Shown here: positions 1 through 8,254 of the stretch, one piece after another
How the letters are laid out: each line of letters begins with the position of its first letter
Numbering within the stretch: the stretch's first letter is position 1
From: Streptomyces qinzhouensis
Lineage (GTDB): Bacteria > Actinomycetota > Actinomycetes > Streptomycetales > Streptomycetaceae
Length of the DNA stretch: 64,000 nt
Assembly (NCBI RefSeq): GCF_007856155.1
Contig: NZ_CP042266.1
Location: 5,084,001-5,148,000 of the forward strand
Direction of reading: 5' to 3'
The notes under the pieces: generated by a model
What the model was told of the DNA's origin: nothing
Seen by the model: the letters and a program-made list of their open reading frames with translations, nothing else
The model's database searches: none
Made by a program: the position numbers and the translations under genes

Positions 1-575
1 CCGGGAAGAGCCGTGCGGAACCAGGGAGGAACGCGAGCTGAACCGGTCGGGCGCCGGGAGGGACCCGGAGCGAACGGGTCGGGCAGTGAACTCAGCAGGA
101 ACGGTGGTGCCGCTGTGCGGGCGGCGAATCCGCCGTTGGCGTAAAACTGGTCCAGACCAATGAGGTTGTCAAGACCTCTGTCAGCGATTCACCGATCCCG
201 GCCCCCGGGCCCGCTCACCGCGCGACCGGCCGGGTCCCGTCCCGTCGGGGGCGATTTTCGGCCGAATTTGCGACGGGCGGCCGAGGTCGGGGCCGAACGG
301 CCCTTGCGCCGCCGCGCTCCGGCTGCCGTCGCCCGGTGTCCGGGCCCGCCGGGCGACCGGGGCCCCGATCAGGGCCGGAGCCGGTGGATCGGTACCGCAA
401 TACCGCCTTTCGTACGGCTGTGTCCTGAGCGGAGCGTGCTCAGGGCGGGGCGGTGAGTTCCGGCGGGGTGTTCTCTGGCCCCCACCTCGTGGCTAAAGTG
501 CTGATGCAGGAGCAGCAGGCAGTACGGAACCGCGGTCACGGACCCCCGTCGACCGTTGTCGAACGGGGAACCAGC
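1..575. other. Leading non-coding region before the tad locus
   Basis: I find no convincing gene here; the short open frames on both strands are low-complexity GC-driven frames without ribosome sites. The region holds a DasR-like operator at 146-161 and a small dyad just after it (GAGGT at 163-167, ACCTC at 174-178). No start codon for a leftward gene could be recognised between the operator and the window edge, so whether the operator serves this locus or a gene beyond the edge is open. Confidence 0.6.
146..161. promoter_or_regulatory. DasR-responsive element (dre)-like palindrome
   Basis: The 16-mer ACTGGTCCAGACCAAT has the TGGTC-N2-GACCA core of sites bound by DasR, the GntR-family regulator of N-acetylglucosamine and chitin metabolism in Streptomyces. 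The core arms are exact. A second site of the same type lies upstream of the chitinase at 62922. It stands about 415 bp before the first tad-locus gene, which is far for direct repression of that gene. Confidence 0.6.
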
Positions 576-1490
576 GTGCCGACCGCAATAGCTGTCACCA
601 GCGCAGATCTGGTGCTACCGCCCATGGACGCGCATACGCCGACGGCGGCGCCGCTCCCGTCCCCCGACGAGGCCCCGCTCGACGACGCCATCCGCGCGGC
701 CGGATTACTTCTGGAGCAGTACGGCCATGTCGTCGTGGCGTACCCCGCCTCGCTCCCGGTCGCCCAGGAACGCCGGCTGTACACCGTCCGGTCCGTTCTG
801 GAGAGCCAGCGGCTCGCCCTGGTCAAACTGGAACTCCCGCCGCTCGGCGTCGCCGTGCTCGTCCGTCAGCTGCGCCAGCTGTCGATCTGCGACTTCGGCC
901 CCGGAGTCATCGCCTCCGCCGCCCGGCTGCTCTCCCACTACGTCTACGCCGGGGCGCTGCTGCACTCCGTGGCCAAACTCGACCGGGTCCCCGTCGGCCT
1001 GAAATCGCATGCCAAATCCTGGGTGCCCGGGGCCCAGTTCGCCGTCCTGGCCAGTCCCGCGCCCGAGCTGATCAGGATCGGCTCGGGCGACCGGTCCGCC
1101 GCGCCCCTGCTCACCGGCCCCGACTTCGCCACCCGGCTGGTGATCGCCCGGGGCCAGGCCCAACCCGACTGGGTCACCGGCACCCTGGCGCCCCACTGGC
1201 AGGCCCAGGGCGTCGACGAGGTCCCGCTGCCCGCCGCGTCACCCGGGTGGTGGGGCACCCCCAAACTGGTCGAGTTCGCCGCCTTCCTGCCCGATATCGC
1301 GATCCTGTACCAGCTCGTCTCCTCCGTCCGGCGGGAGGCGTGCTCCTGGTGCGGTATCGAACTCATCGGCGACCTCTGCGGATTCTGCGCCGCCCCCGTC
1401 GTGCCGGGCGGGCCCGGCGGACCGCACCAAGCCGATCAGAGTCGGATCCTTCCTTCCGGTGTCCTGGGCCATGGAACACCGGCGGGCTGA
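576..1490 (+). CDS. Zinc-ribbon protein of unknown function heading the tad locus; contains a TTA codon
   Basis: A protein of about 304 residues that I do not recognise by name. The body is a soluble alpha/beta-looking region without a signal peptide or clear membrane segment. Near the C-terminus a CxxC-N8-CxxC knuckle (CSWCGIELIGDLCGFC) looks like a zinc ribbon. GTG at 576 is preferred because it is preceded by GGGGA at about 8 nt; a frame-compatible upstream start at 453 lacks this and adds unlike sequence, and an internal ATG at 624 is also possible. Codon 44 is TTA (705-707), the leucine codon read only by the bldA tRNA in Streptomyces. It lies 162 bp upstream of cpaB on the same strand, so a role in controlling or assembling the pilus is an inference from position only. 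Confidence 0.7.
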   Translation: MPTAIAVTSADLVLPPMDAHTPTAAPLPSPDEAPLDDAIRAAGLLLEQYGHVVVAYPASLPVAQERRLYTVRSVLESQRLALVKLELPPLGVAVLVRQLRQLSICDFGPGVIASAARLLSHYVYAGALLHSVAKLDRVPVGLKSHAKSWVPGAQFAVLASPAPELIRIGSGDRSAAPLLTGPDFATRLVIARGQAQPDWVTGTLAPHWQAQGVDEVPLPAASPGWWGTPKLVEFAAFLPDIAILYQLVSSVRREACSWCGIELIGDLCGFCAAPVVPGGPGGPHQADQSRILPSGVLGHGTPAG

Positions 1491-1652
1491 CCGCGTACGC
1501 CTGCCCGGAGCGGGACCGTCCGCGCCCGGCACCGGCGCCCTCCGGCCCGCCGGGCGCCCGCCCGCCGCGGCCCCCGGCCCGTTCCGCGAGCCCCACTCCG
1601 CCCCGCTGCCGCCCTTTCTGCCGTCCTTCCTGCGAACGAGGTTCCCCAGACC

Positions 1653-2366
1653 ATGAATTCACGCCAACGCCGAGGCGTCATCCTGCTCACGATCTCGGTC
1701 CTCTGCGCCCTGGCGGCCTTTGCCGGTGTGATCGCCGTGATCGGCGACGTGAATTCCAAGGTCGGCCCCGAGGTGACCGCGTACCGGGTGAAAACCGAGG
1801 TCGCGCCCTATACCGCGCTCCGCCCCGACCAGTTCGAGAAGACCAGCATCCCCGAGCGCTGGCTGTCGGACAGCGCCGTCACCGATCTCGACGGCATCAG
1901 CGGCCGGATCGCCGTCACCACCCTGCGCAAGGGCTCCCTCCTCCAGACGGACATGATCGTCAAGCGGCCGGCGTTGGCGCCCGGCGAACAGGAGATCGCG
2001 ATCATGGTCGACGCCGCGACCGGGGTGGCCGGCAAGATCACCCCCGGTGATCTGGTGAATATCTTCGCCACCTTCGAGGGGCGCCGGGACAGCGACCCGG
2101 ACGAGTCCCGGATCATCGTCTCCCGCGCCCGGGTCATCGACGTCGGACGGCTCACCCCGATCACCGCCAAGGGCGACGAGCGCCGCGACGCCGCCCGCGA
2201 GGCGGTGCCCATCACCTTCGCCCTGACCACCGCGGACGCCCAGCGGGTCGCCTACGCCGAATCCTTCGCCGAGAACGTCCGGCTCGCCCTCCTCGCCAAG
2301 AGCGGCCCCGGCGCGCTCAAGCCCGGCGACAGCACCTACACCCTCGACGAAGACAAGAACAGGTGA
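1653..2366 (+). CDS. cpaB: Flp pilus assembly protein CpaB/RcpC (SAF domain)
   Basis: A 237-residue membrane-anchored component of the Tad pilus machine. Residues about 8-28 form a single N-terminal membrane segment (ILLTISVLCALAAFAGVIAV), followed by a SAF-like domain from about residue 40 with the usual features of the CpaB family: a V-APYTALRPDQ segment, then GRIAVTTLRKGSLL and a PGDLVNIFATFEG strand motif. In the family this protein helps pilus assembly or secretin function; an actinobacterium lacks the outer membrane, so here it probably acts at the outer face of the cytoplasmic membrane. It is the first clear tad gene, 7 bp before cpaE, and surely shares its transcript. Confidence 0.88.
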   Translation: MNSRQRRGVILLTISVLCALAAFAGVIAVIGDVNSKVGPEVTAYRVKTEVAPYTALRPDQFEKTSIPERWLSDSAVTDLDGISGRIAVTTLRKGSLLQTDMIVKRPALAPGEQEIAIMVDAATGVAGKITPGDLVNIFATFEGRRDSDPDESRIIVSRARVIDVGRLTPITAKGDERRDAAREAVPITFALTTADAQRVAYAESFAENVRLALLAKSGPGALKPGDSTYTLDEDKNR

Positions 2367-2373
2367 GTGCCGG

Positions 2374-3627
2374 ATGACCACACGCATCCTCCCGGCCGTG
2401 GGCGACCCGGACGCGGCCCGCTCCCTCACCACCCTGCTGAGCCAACTGCCCGGCGCCGAGCCCGCCCTCCCGGTCACCGACTCGACGAGCCTGCTGGACC
2501 TGCTGGCCCGGCTCGCCGCCGAATCCCTCGACGAACTGCCCGAGGTGGTCCTGGTCCATGAGCGGATCGGGCCGGTCCCGGCGCTGGAGCTGATCCGGGA
2601 GATCGCCCTGCGCTTCCCGGCCGTCGGGGTCGTCCTGGTCACGGTCGACGCGGGCCCCGGCCTCTACTCGGCCGCGATGGACTCCGGTGCGCGCGGGCTG
2701 GTCGGGCTGCCGCTGTCGTACGAGGAACTCGCCCAGCGGGTGCAGTCGGCGGCCGGCTGGTCCACCGGAGTACGGCGCCATCTCGGGCACGCCGGGGAAC
2801 TGGTCGCGGGACCCGGCGGCCGGGTCGTCACCGTCAGCGGCGCCAAGGGCGGGGTCGGCACGACCGTCACCGCCGTCCAGCTGGCGCTGGCGGCCCGGGC
2901 GTCCGGCCGTACCGTCGCCCTGGTCGACCTCGACCTCCAGTCCGGGGACATCGCCTCCTACCTCGATGTCCAGTACCGGCGCTCCATCGTCGACCTGGCG
3001 GCCATCCAGGACATCTCGCCCCGGGTCCTCCAGGACGCCCTCTTCGCCCATCAGACCGGTCTCGGGCTGCTGCTGGCCCCCGCCGAGGGCGAACGCGGCG
3101 AGGACGTCGGAGACCGGGCGGTACGCCAGATCCTGCACGCCCTGCGCGGCCGCCACGAGATCGTGGTCGTCGACTGCGGCACCCAGATGACCGCGGGCAA
3201 CGCGGCGGCCGTCGAAGCGGCCGACACGACCCTGCTGGTGACCACCCCGGACGTGGTCGCGGTACGGGCCGCCAAGCGGATGGTCCGGATGTGGGACCGG
3301 CTCCAGATCCGCAAGGCCGAGGAGACCGTCGTCGTGGTCAACCGGCACACCCGGGCCACCGAGATCCAGCCGCCGCTGATCGAGCGGATCACCGGGACCC
3401 GGGTCGCCCGGTCGACCGTGCCCGCGGGCTTCAAGGAGCTCCAGCCGGTGATCGACGCGGGCCGGATGCAGGATCTGGAGGCCCGGTCGGCGGTGAAGCA
3501 GGCACTCTGGGCGCTCGCCGGGGAACTGGGCCTGGTCCGGGTCCCCGAGCCGGCGGCGCTCCAGAAGACGGGCCGTTTCCGGGGCGACCGGGGGTCGATC
3601 GGACTGCGGCGGGGGCGGTCGCGATGA
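2374..3627 (+). CDS. cpaE: CpaE/TadZ-like ParA-family ATPase
   Basis: A 417-residue cytoplasmic protein. Residues 1-130 form a receiver-like alpha/beta domain without the usual full set of phospho-acceptor residues. A ParA/MinD-type ATPase follows with a deviant Walker A motif, GAKGGVGTTV, at about 155-164, and a DLDLQSGD segment after it. In Tad systems this protein localises the pilus machine, generally through interaction with the CpaF/TadA ATPase. The C-terminal tail is basic (RRGRSR). The next gene starts inside its stop codon (ATGA at 3624), a sign of translational coupling. Confidence 0.88.
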   Translation: MTTRILPAVGDPDAARSLTTLLSQLPGAEPALPVTDSTSLLDLLARLAAESLDELPEVVLVHERIGPVPALELIREIALRFPAVGVVLVTVDAGPGLYSAAMDSGARGLVGLPLSYEELAQRVQSAAGWSTGVRRHLGHAGELVAGPGGRVVTVSGAKGGVGTTVTAVQLALAARASGRTVALVDLDLQSGDIASYLDVQYRRSIVDLAAIQDISPRVLQDALFAHQTGLGLLLAPAEGERGEDVGDRAVRQILHALRGRHEIVVVDCGTQMTAGNAAAVEAADTTLLVTTPDVVAVRAAKRMVRMWDRLQIRKAEETVVVVNRHTRATEIQPPLIERITGTRVARSTVPAGFKELQPVIDAGRMQDLEARSAVKQALWALAGELGLVRVPEPAALQKTGRFRGDRGSIGLRRGRSR

Positions 3628-4055
3628 GAGCCCGCCGGGCCGGCCCGATCCGGCTTCGGTACGGCCGCGGCCGTACCGGAACCGGATCGGCACGGCGGTA
3701 CGGCGACCGGGGGCAGGCCGTCATCGAGTTCACCGGCACGATTCCGGTGATCCTGCTGACCATCGGGCTGCTCTGGCAGGCGGCCCTCACCGGCTACACC
3801 TTCTCCCTCGCCGGAAACGCCGCCGACGAAGGCGCCCGGGCCGGGGCCGTCGGCGGCGGGGACGCCTGCGCGAGCGCGGCCCGCCGGACCCTGCCCGGCT
3901 CCTGGCAGGGCGCCGAGGTCAGCTGCGGCCCGGACGGCGACCTCTACCGCGCGAAGGTGACACTCCGCGTCCCCGCGTTCTTCCCCGGCGCCGCGGACCT
4001 CCCGATCCCGGTCACCGGCGACGGCGCGGCCCTCGACGAACGGAGCGACCGATGA
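3624..4055 (+). CDS. TadE-like pseudopilin (first copy)
   Basis: A 143-residue protein with a basic leader ending in DRG, then QAVIEFTGTIPVILLTIGLL, the class III prepilin-like motif G|xxxxEF followed by a hydrophobic helix. TadE-type pseudopilins carry this motif and are cleaved by the prepilin peptidase; the candidate peptidase is encoded at 13069. The C-terminal half is a small extracellular domain with two cysteines (DACASA, VSCGPD) that could form a disulfide. The start ATG at 3624 overlaps the cpaE stop and the stop overlaps the next ATG at 4052, so it is a tightly coupled operon member. Confidence 0.85.
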   Translation: MRARRAGPIRLRYGRGRTGTGSARRYGDRGQAVIEFTGTIPVILLTIGLLWQAALTGYTFSLAGNAADEGARAGAVGGGDACASAARRTLPGSWQGAEVSCGPDGDLYRAKVTLRVPAFFPGAADLPIPVTGDGAALDERSDR

Positions 4056-4807
4056 CCACACGACGGCCTCCGGCCGAACCCGCCGGGGACACCTGCCCGG
4101 CCCCCACCCGGCTCCGCCCGGACCTCGCCCGCACCGCCGCCCCGGGTCCCGGCGCGGACCGCGACCGGGCCGCCGGGCCCGGCTGTGACGATCACCGGGA
4201 CCCGCCGGGCCCGTACGGGCGTCCGGAAGGCACGGCGGGCCGGGACGGCATTCCCGGCCCGGGGCCACGCCGGTATCTCCCGGGTGCGGCCCGGTGCCGG
4301 GGCTCCCGGCCCGGCCGGACGGAGCGTCTCCGGGGCCGCCGGACGCACCCCGGCGGACGCCGCGACCGCGGCTCCGATGCGCGGGTCCGTGCCGAGGGGG
4401 ACCCGGAAGCCGGGAAGGTTCGCGGCCTCCGGGGTGTGACCCGCCGCCGCGCCGCCGGGGACCGGGGGCAGGCCGCCGTCGAATACGCCGGGGTCCTCGC
4501 CCTCCTCGTCTTCGTCGCGCTCGCCGCCGTCCAGGTCGGCCTCGTCGCCTACACCGCCCAGCAGGCCGGTACCGCCGCCCGGGCCGCCGCCCGGACCGAG
4601 GCCACCCTGGACGGTACGGGGCGCGGCCCCTCGGCCGGCCGGGGGGCGATCAGCGGCTGGCTCGCCGACGGCGCCCGTTTCGACCCCGGCACCTGCTCCG
4701 GCGAGGACGACGAGGTCTCCGTGACCGTCGTCGTCGAGGTGCCGTCGCTGCTGCCGGTCTTCGATTTCGACCCGGCGGTCAGGACCGTGACCATGCCCTG
4801 CGACTGA
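4052..4807 (+). CDS. TadE-like pseudopilin (second copy) with a long, odd N-terminal extension
   Basis: As drawn it has 251 residues and starts in an ATGA overlap with the previous gene. Only the last about 120 residues look like a TadE family protein: a basic leader ending GDRG, then QAAVEYAGVLALLVFVALAA, a G|xxxxEY cleavage motif and hydrophobic helix, then a small extracellular domain with a cysteine near each end. Residues 1-128 are Arg/Pro/Gly/Asp-rich, without predicted structure. An in-frame GTG at 4436 would give a normal-sized TadE of about 123 residues, but it has no obvious ribosome site, whereas the 4052 ATG has the overlap. The coupled start is favoured, with real doubt. Confidence 0.72.
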   Translation: MTTRRPPAEPAGDTCPAPTRLRPDLARTAAPGPGADRDRAAGPGCDDHRDPPGPYGRPEGTAGRDGIPGPGPRRYLPGAARCRGSRPGRTERLRGRRTHPGGRRDRGSDARVRAEGDPEAGKVRGLRGVTRRRAAGDRGQAAVEYAGVLALLVFVALAAVQVGLVAYTAQQAGTAARAAARTEATLDGTGRGPSAGRGAISGWLADGARFDPGTCSGEDDEVSVTVVVEVPSLLPVFDFDPAVRTVTMPCD

Positions 4808-4848
4808 CCCCCACCCGTACACCCCCACCCGTACACCCCCACCCGTAC
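4808..4848. repeat. Tandem repeat, 14 bp x 3, between tadE and cpaF
   Basis: Three adjacent copies of CCCCCACCCGTACA (last copy ends with G instead of A), directly after the stop codon of the second tadE gene and 42 bp before cpaF. It is not coding in any useful frame. It may be a replication-slippage repeat or set spacing between the two cistrons. Confidence 0.85.
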
Positions 4849-4889
4849 GCCCCACCGGATCCACCCGCACCACCTGGGAGTTGACAGAC

Positions 4890-6233
4890 ATGAGCCTGCG
4901 GGCGCGCATCAGCAGCCCCGAACCGGCCGACGGCCGGGGTGAGGTCAACCGTCTCGTCGCCGTCTACCGCGCCAAACTGCTGGAAGAGATCGACCTCGCC
5001 GAGATGTCCGCCCTCGCCGCCGGCGACCGCCGGATCCGGCTGGAGCGGGTCCTCGGGCACATCATCAGCCGCGAGGGCCCGGTGCTCTCCACCGCCGAAC
5101 GCGCCCAGCTGATCCGGCGTGTCGTGGACGAGGCCCTGGGCCTCGGCATCCTCGAACCGCTGCTGGAGGACGCCTCGGTCAGCGAAATCATGGTCAACGG
5201 CCCCGAACAGGTCTACGTCGAACGCGCGGGCAGGCTGGAACTGCTGCCCATGCGGTTCTCCTCCACCGAGCAGCTGATGCAGACCATCGAGCGCATCGTC
5301 TCCACCGTCAACCGCCGGGTGGACGAGGCCAACCCCATGGTGGACGCCCGGCTCCCGTCCGGCGAGCGGGTCAATGTCATCATCCCGCCGCTCTCCCTCA
5401 GCGGCCCCGTCCTCACCATCCGCCGCTTCCCCCGGGCCTTCACCCTGGCCGAGATGATCGGCGTCGGCTCGCTGGACGAGCAGATGACCCTGCTGCTCGC
5501 CGGATTCGTCCGGGCCAAGTTCAATGTGATCGTCTCCGGCGCCACCGGCACCGGCAAGACCACACTCCTCAACACCCTCTCCGGGCTGATCCCGGAGGGC
5601 GAACGCATCGTCACCATCGAGGACTCCGCCGAACTCCAGTTGCAGCAGAGCCATGTGATCACCCTGGAGAGCCGCCCGCCGAATGTGGAAGGCAAGGGCC
5701 GGGTCACCATCCGCGACCTCGTCCGCAACTCGCTGCGCATGCGCCCCGACCGGATCATCGTGGGCGAGGTCCGCGGCGGCGAGACCCTCGACATGCTCCA
5801 GGCGATGTCCACCGGCCATGACGGCTCCCTCGCCACCGTCCACGCCAACAGCGCCGAGGACGCGCTGATGCGGCTCCAGACCCTGGCCTCGATGTCCGAG
5901 GTCGAAATCCCGTTCCTGGCCATCAAGGACCAGATCAACAGCGCGGTGGATGTGATCGTCCAGCTCACCCGGCACGCCGACGGCTCCCGCCGGGTCACCG
6001 AGATCGCCGTGGTCGACTCCGCCGGCCGGGAGGAGTACCGGATCGTCTCCGTCTGCCGCTTCGAGGCCCGGCCGATGGCGGCCGACGGACGGGTCCACGG
6101 CCGGTTCGTCTACCACCCGGTGCCGCGCCGGGTCGCCGAACGGCTCCATCTGCGGAACGAGGTGCTGCCGCTGGTGTTCGGCGTGGCGGACCACGAGGCG
6201 CAGCTCGCCGTACGGGAGACGAGGGCCCTGTGA
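4890..6233 (+). CDS. cpaF: CpaF/TadA secretion ATPase of the Tad pilus
   Basis: A 447-residue hexameric-type traffic ATPase that powers Flp pilus assembly from the cytoplasmic face. An N-terminal helical domain is followed by the VSEIMVNGPEQVYVE stretch typical of CpaF. Walker A is GATGTGKTT at about 217-225, then an Asp box (EDSAELQL), a Walker B region (RPDRIIVGEVRGGE) and a His box (GSLATVHANS). ATG at 4890 is chosen over an in-frame TTG at 4881 because GGGAG at 4876-4880 is correctly spaced only for the ATG. The stop codon is overlapped by the GTG of the small ORF at 6230. Confidence 0.93.
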   Translation: MSLRARISSPEPADGRGEVNRLVAVYRAKLLEEIDLAEMSALAAGDRRIRLERVLGHIISREGPVLSTAERAQLIRRVVDEALGLGILEPLLEDASVSEIMVNGPEQVYVERAGRLELLPMRFSSTEQLMQTIERIVSTVNRRVDEANPMVDARLPSGERVNVIIPPLSLSGPVLTIRRFPRAFTLAEMIGVGSLDEQMTLLLAGFVRAKFNVIVSGATGTGKTTLLNTLSGLIPEGERIVTIEDSAELQLQQSHVITLESRPPNVEGKGRVTIRDLVRNSLRMRPDRIIVGEVRGGETLDMLQAMSTGHDGSLATVHANSAEDALMRLQTLASMSEVEIPFLAIKDQINSAVDVIVQLTRHADGSRRVTEIAVVDSAGREEYRIVSVCRFEARPMAADGRVHGRFVYHPVPRRVAERLHLRNEVLPLVFGVADHEAQLAVRETRAL

Positions 6234-6403
6234 CCCCGATCCGGTACGACTCCACCACCCGCGCCCCCGGCGGCCGCGCCCGCGTACCCGCCCCGGCCGT
6301 CGGCGCCCCCGCCCGCGTACCCGCCCCGGCCGTCGGCGCCCCCGCCCCCGTCCCCGCTCCCGTCCCCGCTCCCGTCGACGCAGAAGGTGCCCACCCCCGA
6401 TGA
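6230..6403 (+). CDS. Small Pro/Ala-rich ORF coupled to both cpaF and tadB
   Basis: A 57-codon frame running from GTG at 6230, inside the cpaF stop (GTGA), to TGA at 6401-6403, inside the tadB start (ATGA). The predicted peptide begins VTPIRYDSTTRAP and then repeats an 11-residue block, RVPAPAVGAPA, twice, with a PVPAPVPAPV tail. I count about 86% G/C in third positions, as expected for a translated Streptomyces frame, but simple repeats can mimic this. There is no separate ribosome site. It may be a true tad protein, a coupling leader that keeps ribosomes moving from cpaF to tadB, or a fortuitous frame. Such peptides below 60 residues are commonly left unannotated. Confidence 0.5.
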   Translation: MTPIRYDSTTRAPGGRARVPAPAVGAPARVPAPAVGAPAPVPAPVPAPVDAEGAHPR

Positions 6404-7341
6404 ACACCCTCCCGCTCCTCAGCCTCGCGGCCGTCCTGCTCGCGGGCGTGGCCGGAGTGGTCGGCGTCCACCACTGGTCGGCCGGCCGGGCCCAGTTGCA
6501 CGCGCTCGTCGAGCGGATGTCCCAGACCGGCCCGCCGCCCGAACTGCCCGGCCGGCGCCGCCGGTTCCCCGGCGTCGACCGCCGGGTGCGCCGCACCCGC
6601 TTCGGCCGCCGGCTGGAGCGCCGGATCAGAACGACCGGCCTCGACATCACCCCCGGCGAGTACGTGCTGGCCACCGCCGCCCTCCTGGTGCTGGTCTACG
6701 CGGCCGTCGCGGCCGTCTTCACCCCCTTCTTCGGGGTGCTCGCCGCCCTCGCCTCCCTCTGGGGCGCGGAGTCCTTCCTCGGCTGGCAGCAGGCCAAACG
6801 CACCGAGGCCTTCATCAACCAACTGCCGGAGCTGGCCCGGGTGCTCGCCAACGCCACCCAGGCCGGGCTAGCGCTCCGTACCGCCCTCGCCATGGCCGCC
6901 GACGAGCTCGACGATCCGGCGGGCGCCGAACTCGGTCTGGTCGCCGACCGGCTCGCGGTCGGCCAGAGCCTCGACGACGCCCTCGCCGAACTCGGCGAAC
7001 GCCTCCCCTCCCGGGAGCTTGTCGTCCTCGTCACCACCCTGGTCCTCGCCAACCGGGCCGGCGGCCAGGTCGTCAGCTCGCTGCGGAACCTCACCCAGAC
7101 CCTGGAGGAGCGGAAGGAGACCCGCCGCGAGGTCACCACGATGCTCTCCCAGATCAAGGTCACCGCCTTCGCCGTTCCCCTCCTCGGCTTCGGCTTTCTG
7201 CTGATGATCAACGGCATGTCGCCGGGCGCCCTCGACGAGATGACCGGCTCCGTCGTGGGCCAGATCGCGACCCTGGTCGCCGTCGGCCTCTATGTCCTCG
7301 GCGGACTGCTGATCCGCCGCTTCTCCCGCATCCAGGTCTGA
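6400..7341 (+). CDS. tadB: TadB, Tad pilus inner-membrane platform protein (T2SF family)
   Basis: A 313-residue polytopic membrane protein. Residues 3-22 form the first membrane segment, a pair lies at about 88-125, the cytoplasmic T2SF domain occupies about 130-260 (with EALI-like FINQLPELARVLANATQAGL), and a C-terminal pair follows (about 265-310). TadB and TadC form the platform that couples the CpaF ATPase to pilin extrusion. The ATG overlaps the stop of the small ORF at 6230, and tadC follows 13 bp after its stop. Confidence 0.9.
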   Translation: MNTLPLLSLAAVLLAGVAGVVGVHHWSAGRAQLHALVERMSQTGPPPELPGRRRRFPGVDRRVRRTRFGRRLERRIRTTGLDITPGEYVLATAALLVLVYAAVAAVFTPFFGVLAALASLWGAESFLGWQQAKRTEAFINQLPELARVLANATQAGLALRTALAMAADELDDPAGAELGLVADRLAVGQSLDDALAELGERLPSRELVVLVTTLVLANRAGGQVVSSLRNLTQTLEERKETRREVTTMLSQIKVTAFAVPLLGFGFLLMINGMSPGALDEMTGSVVGQIATLVAVGLYVLGGLLIRRFSRIQV

Positions 7342-7354
7342 CAGGGGCAATACG

Positions 7355-8254
7355 ATGGCTGGACTGTCCGGACTGCTGCTCGCCGTACTCCTCGGACTGT
7401 CGGTGTACGGGATCTTCCACGGCATCCGCATGTACCGCGCCGACGCCAGACTCCCCGGGGACCTCGTCCTCGCCCTGGAGGTCGGCGCCACCCGCACCAC
7501 CGCCGTCGGCTCCGGCATCGACCGGCTCGGCATGCGCTACGCGCCCGCCGTACTGAACGCCATGGGCCCCAAACGGGTCGACGCGCTGCGGCGGAGGCTG
7601 GACACCGCGGGCAACCCCGGCGGACTGACCGTCGACCGCTATGCCGCCCGCCGGGCCGTCTACGGCGGCCTCGGGCTGCTCGCCGCCCTCTCGATGCTGC
7701 TGCGCGGCGAGTATCTGGTCGCGATCCTCGCCCTGCTCTTCGGGCTCACCTGGACCGATGTGATCATCCGGGCCGCGATCCGCCGCCGCCGCGCCGATAT
7801 CGAGCGCACGCTCCCCGACTTCCTCGATGTCCTCGCGGTCGTCGTCTCCGCCGGACTCGGCTTCCGGCAGGCGCTGGAGCGGGTGGCGGAGAAGTACCGG
7901 GGGCCGTGGGCCGACGAGATCCGGATCACCCTGCGCCAGATGGATATGGGCGTCAGCCGCCGCGATGCCTTCGACCAACTGCGCAGACGCAACGACAGCG
8001 AGCAGGTGTCGATGTTCGTCACCGCGCTCCAGCAGGGCGAGGAGCTCGGCGCCCCGATCGTGGAGACGCTCATCCAGATCGCCAACGACATGCGCCGTAC
8101 GGATGCCCAGAACGCCCGCCGGGACGCGGCCCGGGCCATCCCCAAGGCCACACTCGTGGTCACCCTGGTCATGCTCCCGGCGACGATGATCCTGATCGTG
8201 ATGAGCTTCTACTACGGCTCCGGGGTCGACTTCGCCGATGTCCTCGGCGGCTGA
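7355..8254 (+). CDS. tadC: TadC, Tad pilus inner-membrane platform protein (T2SF family)
   Basis: A 299-residue polytopic protein, paralogous to TadB. It has an N-terminal membrane segment, a hydrophobic pair at about 105-140, the T2SF domain with RTLPDFLDVLAVVVSAGLGF (first residues at about 150) and a C-terminal segment that ends near VIMSFYYGSG. It is the last gene of the tight tad operon; the pilin gene follows only after a gap of 460 bp with its own likely promoter. Confidence 0.9.
   Translation: MAGLSGLLLAVLLGLSVYGIFHGIRMYRADARLPGDLVLALEVGATRTTAVGSGIDRLGMRYAPAVLNAMGPKRVDALRRRLDTAGNPGGLTVDRYAARRAVYGGLGLLAALSMLLRGEYLVAILALLFGLTWTDVIIRAAIRRRRADIERTLPDFLDVLAVVVSAGLGFRQALERVAEKYRGPWADEIRITLRQMDMGVSRRDAFDQLRRRNDSEQVSMFVTALQQGEELGAPIVETLIQIANDMRRTDAQNARRDAARAIPKATLVVTLVMLPATMILIVMSFYYGSGVDFADVLGG

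Noticed and set aside
4185..4439. 84-residue frame inside the second tadE gene
   Set aside because: No ribosome site or domain; overlaps the longer tadE frame.
4779..6674. Antisense frame of 631 codons across cpaF
   Set aside because: Runs antisense to a clear CpaF ATPase with low-complexity translation; shadow frame.
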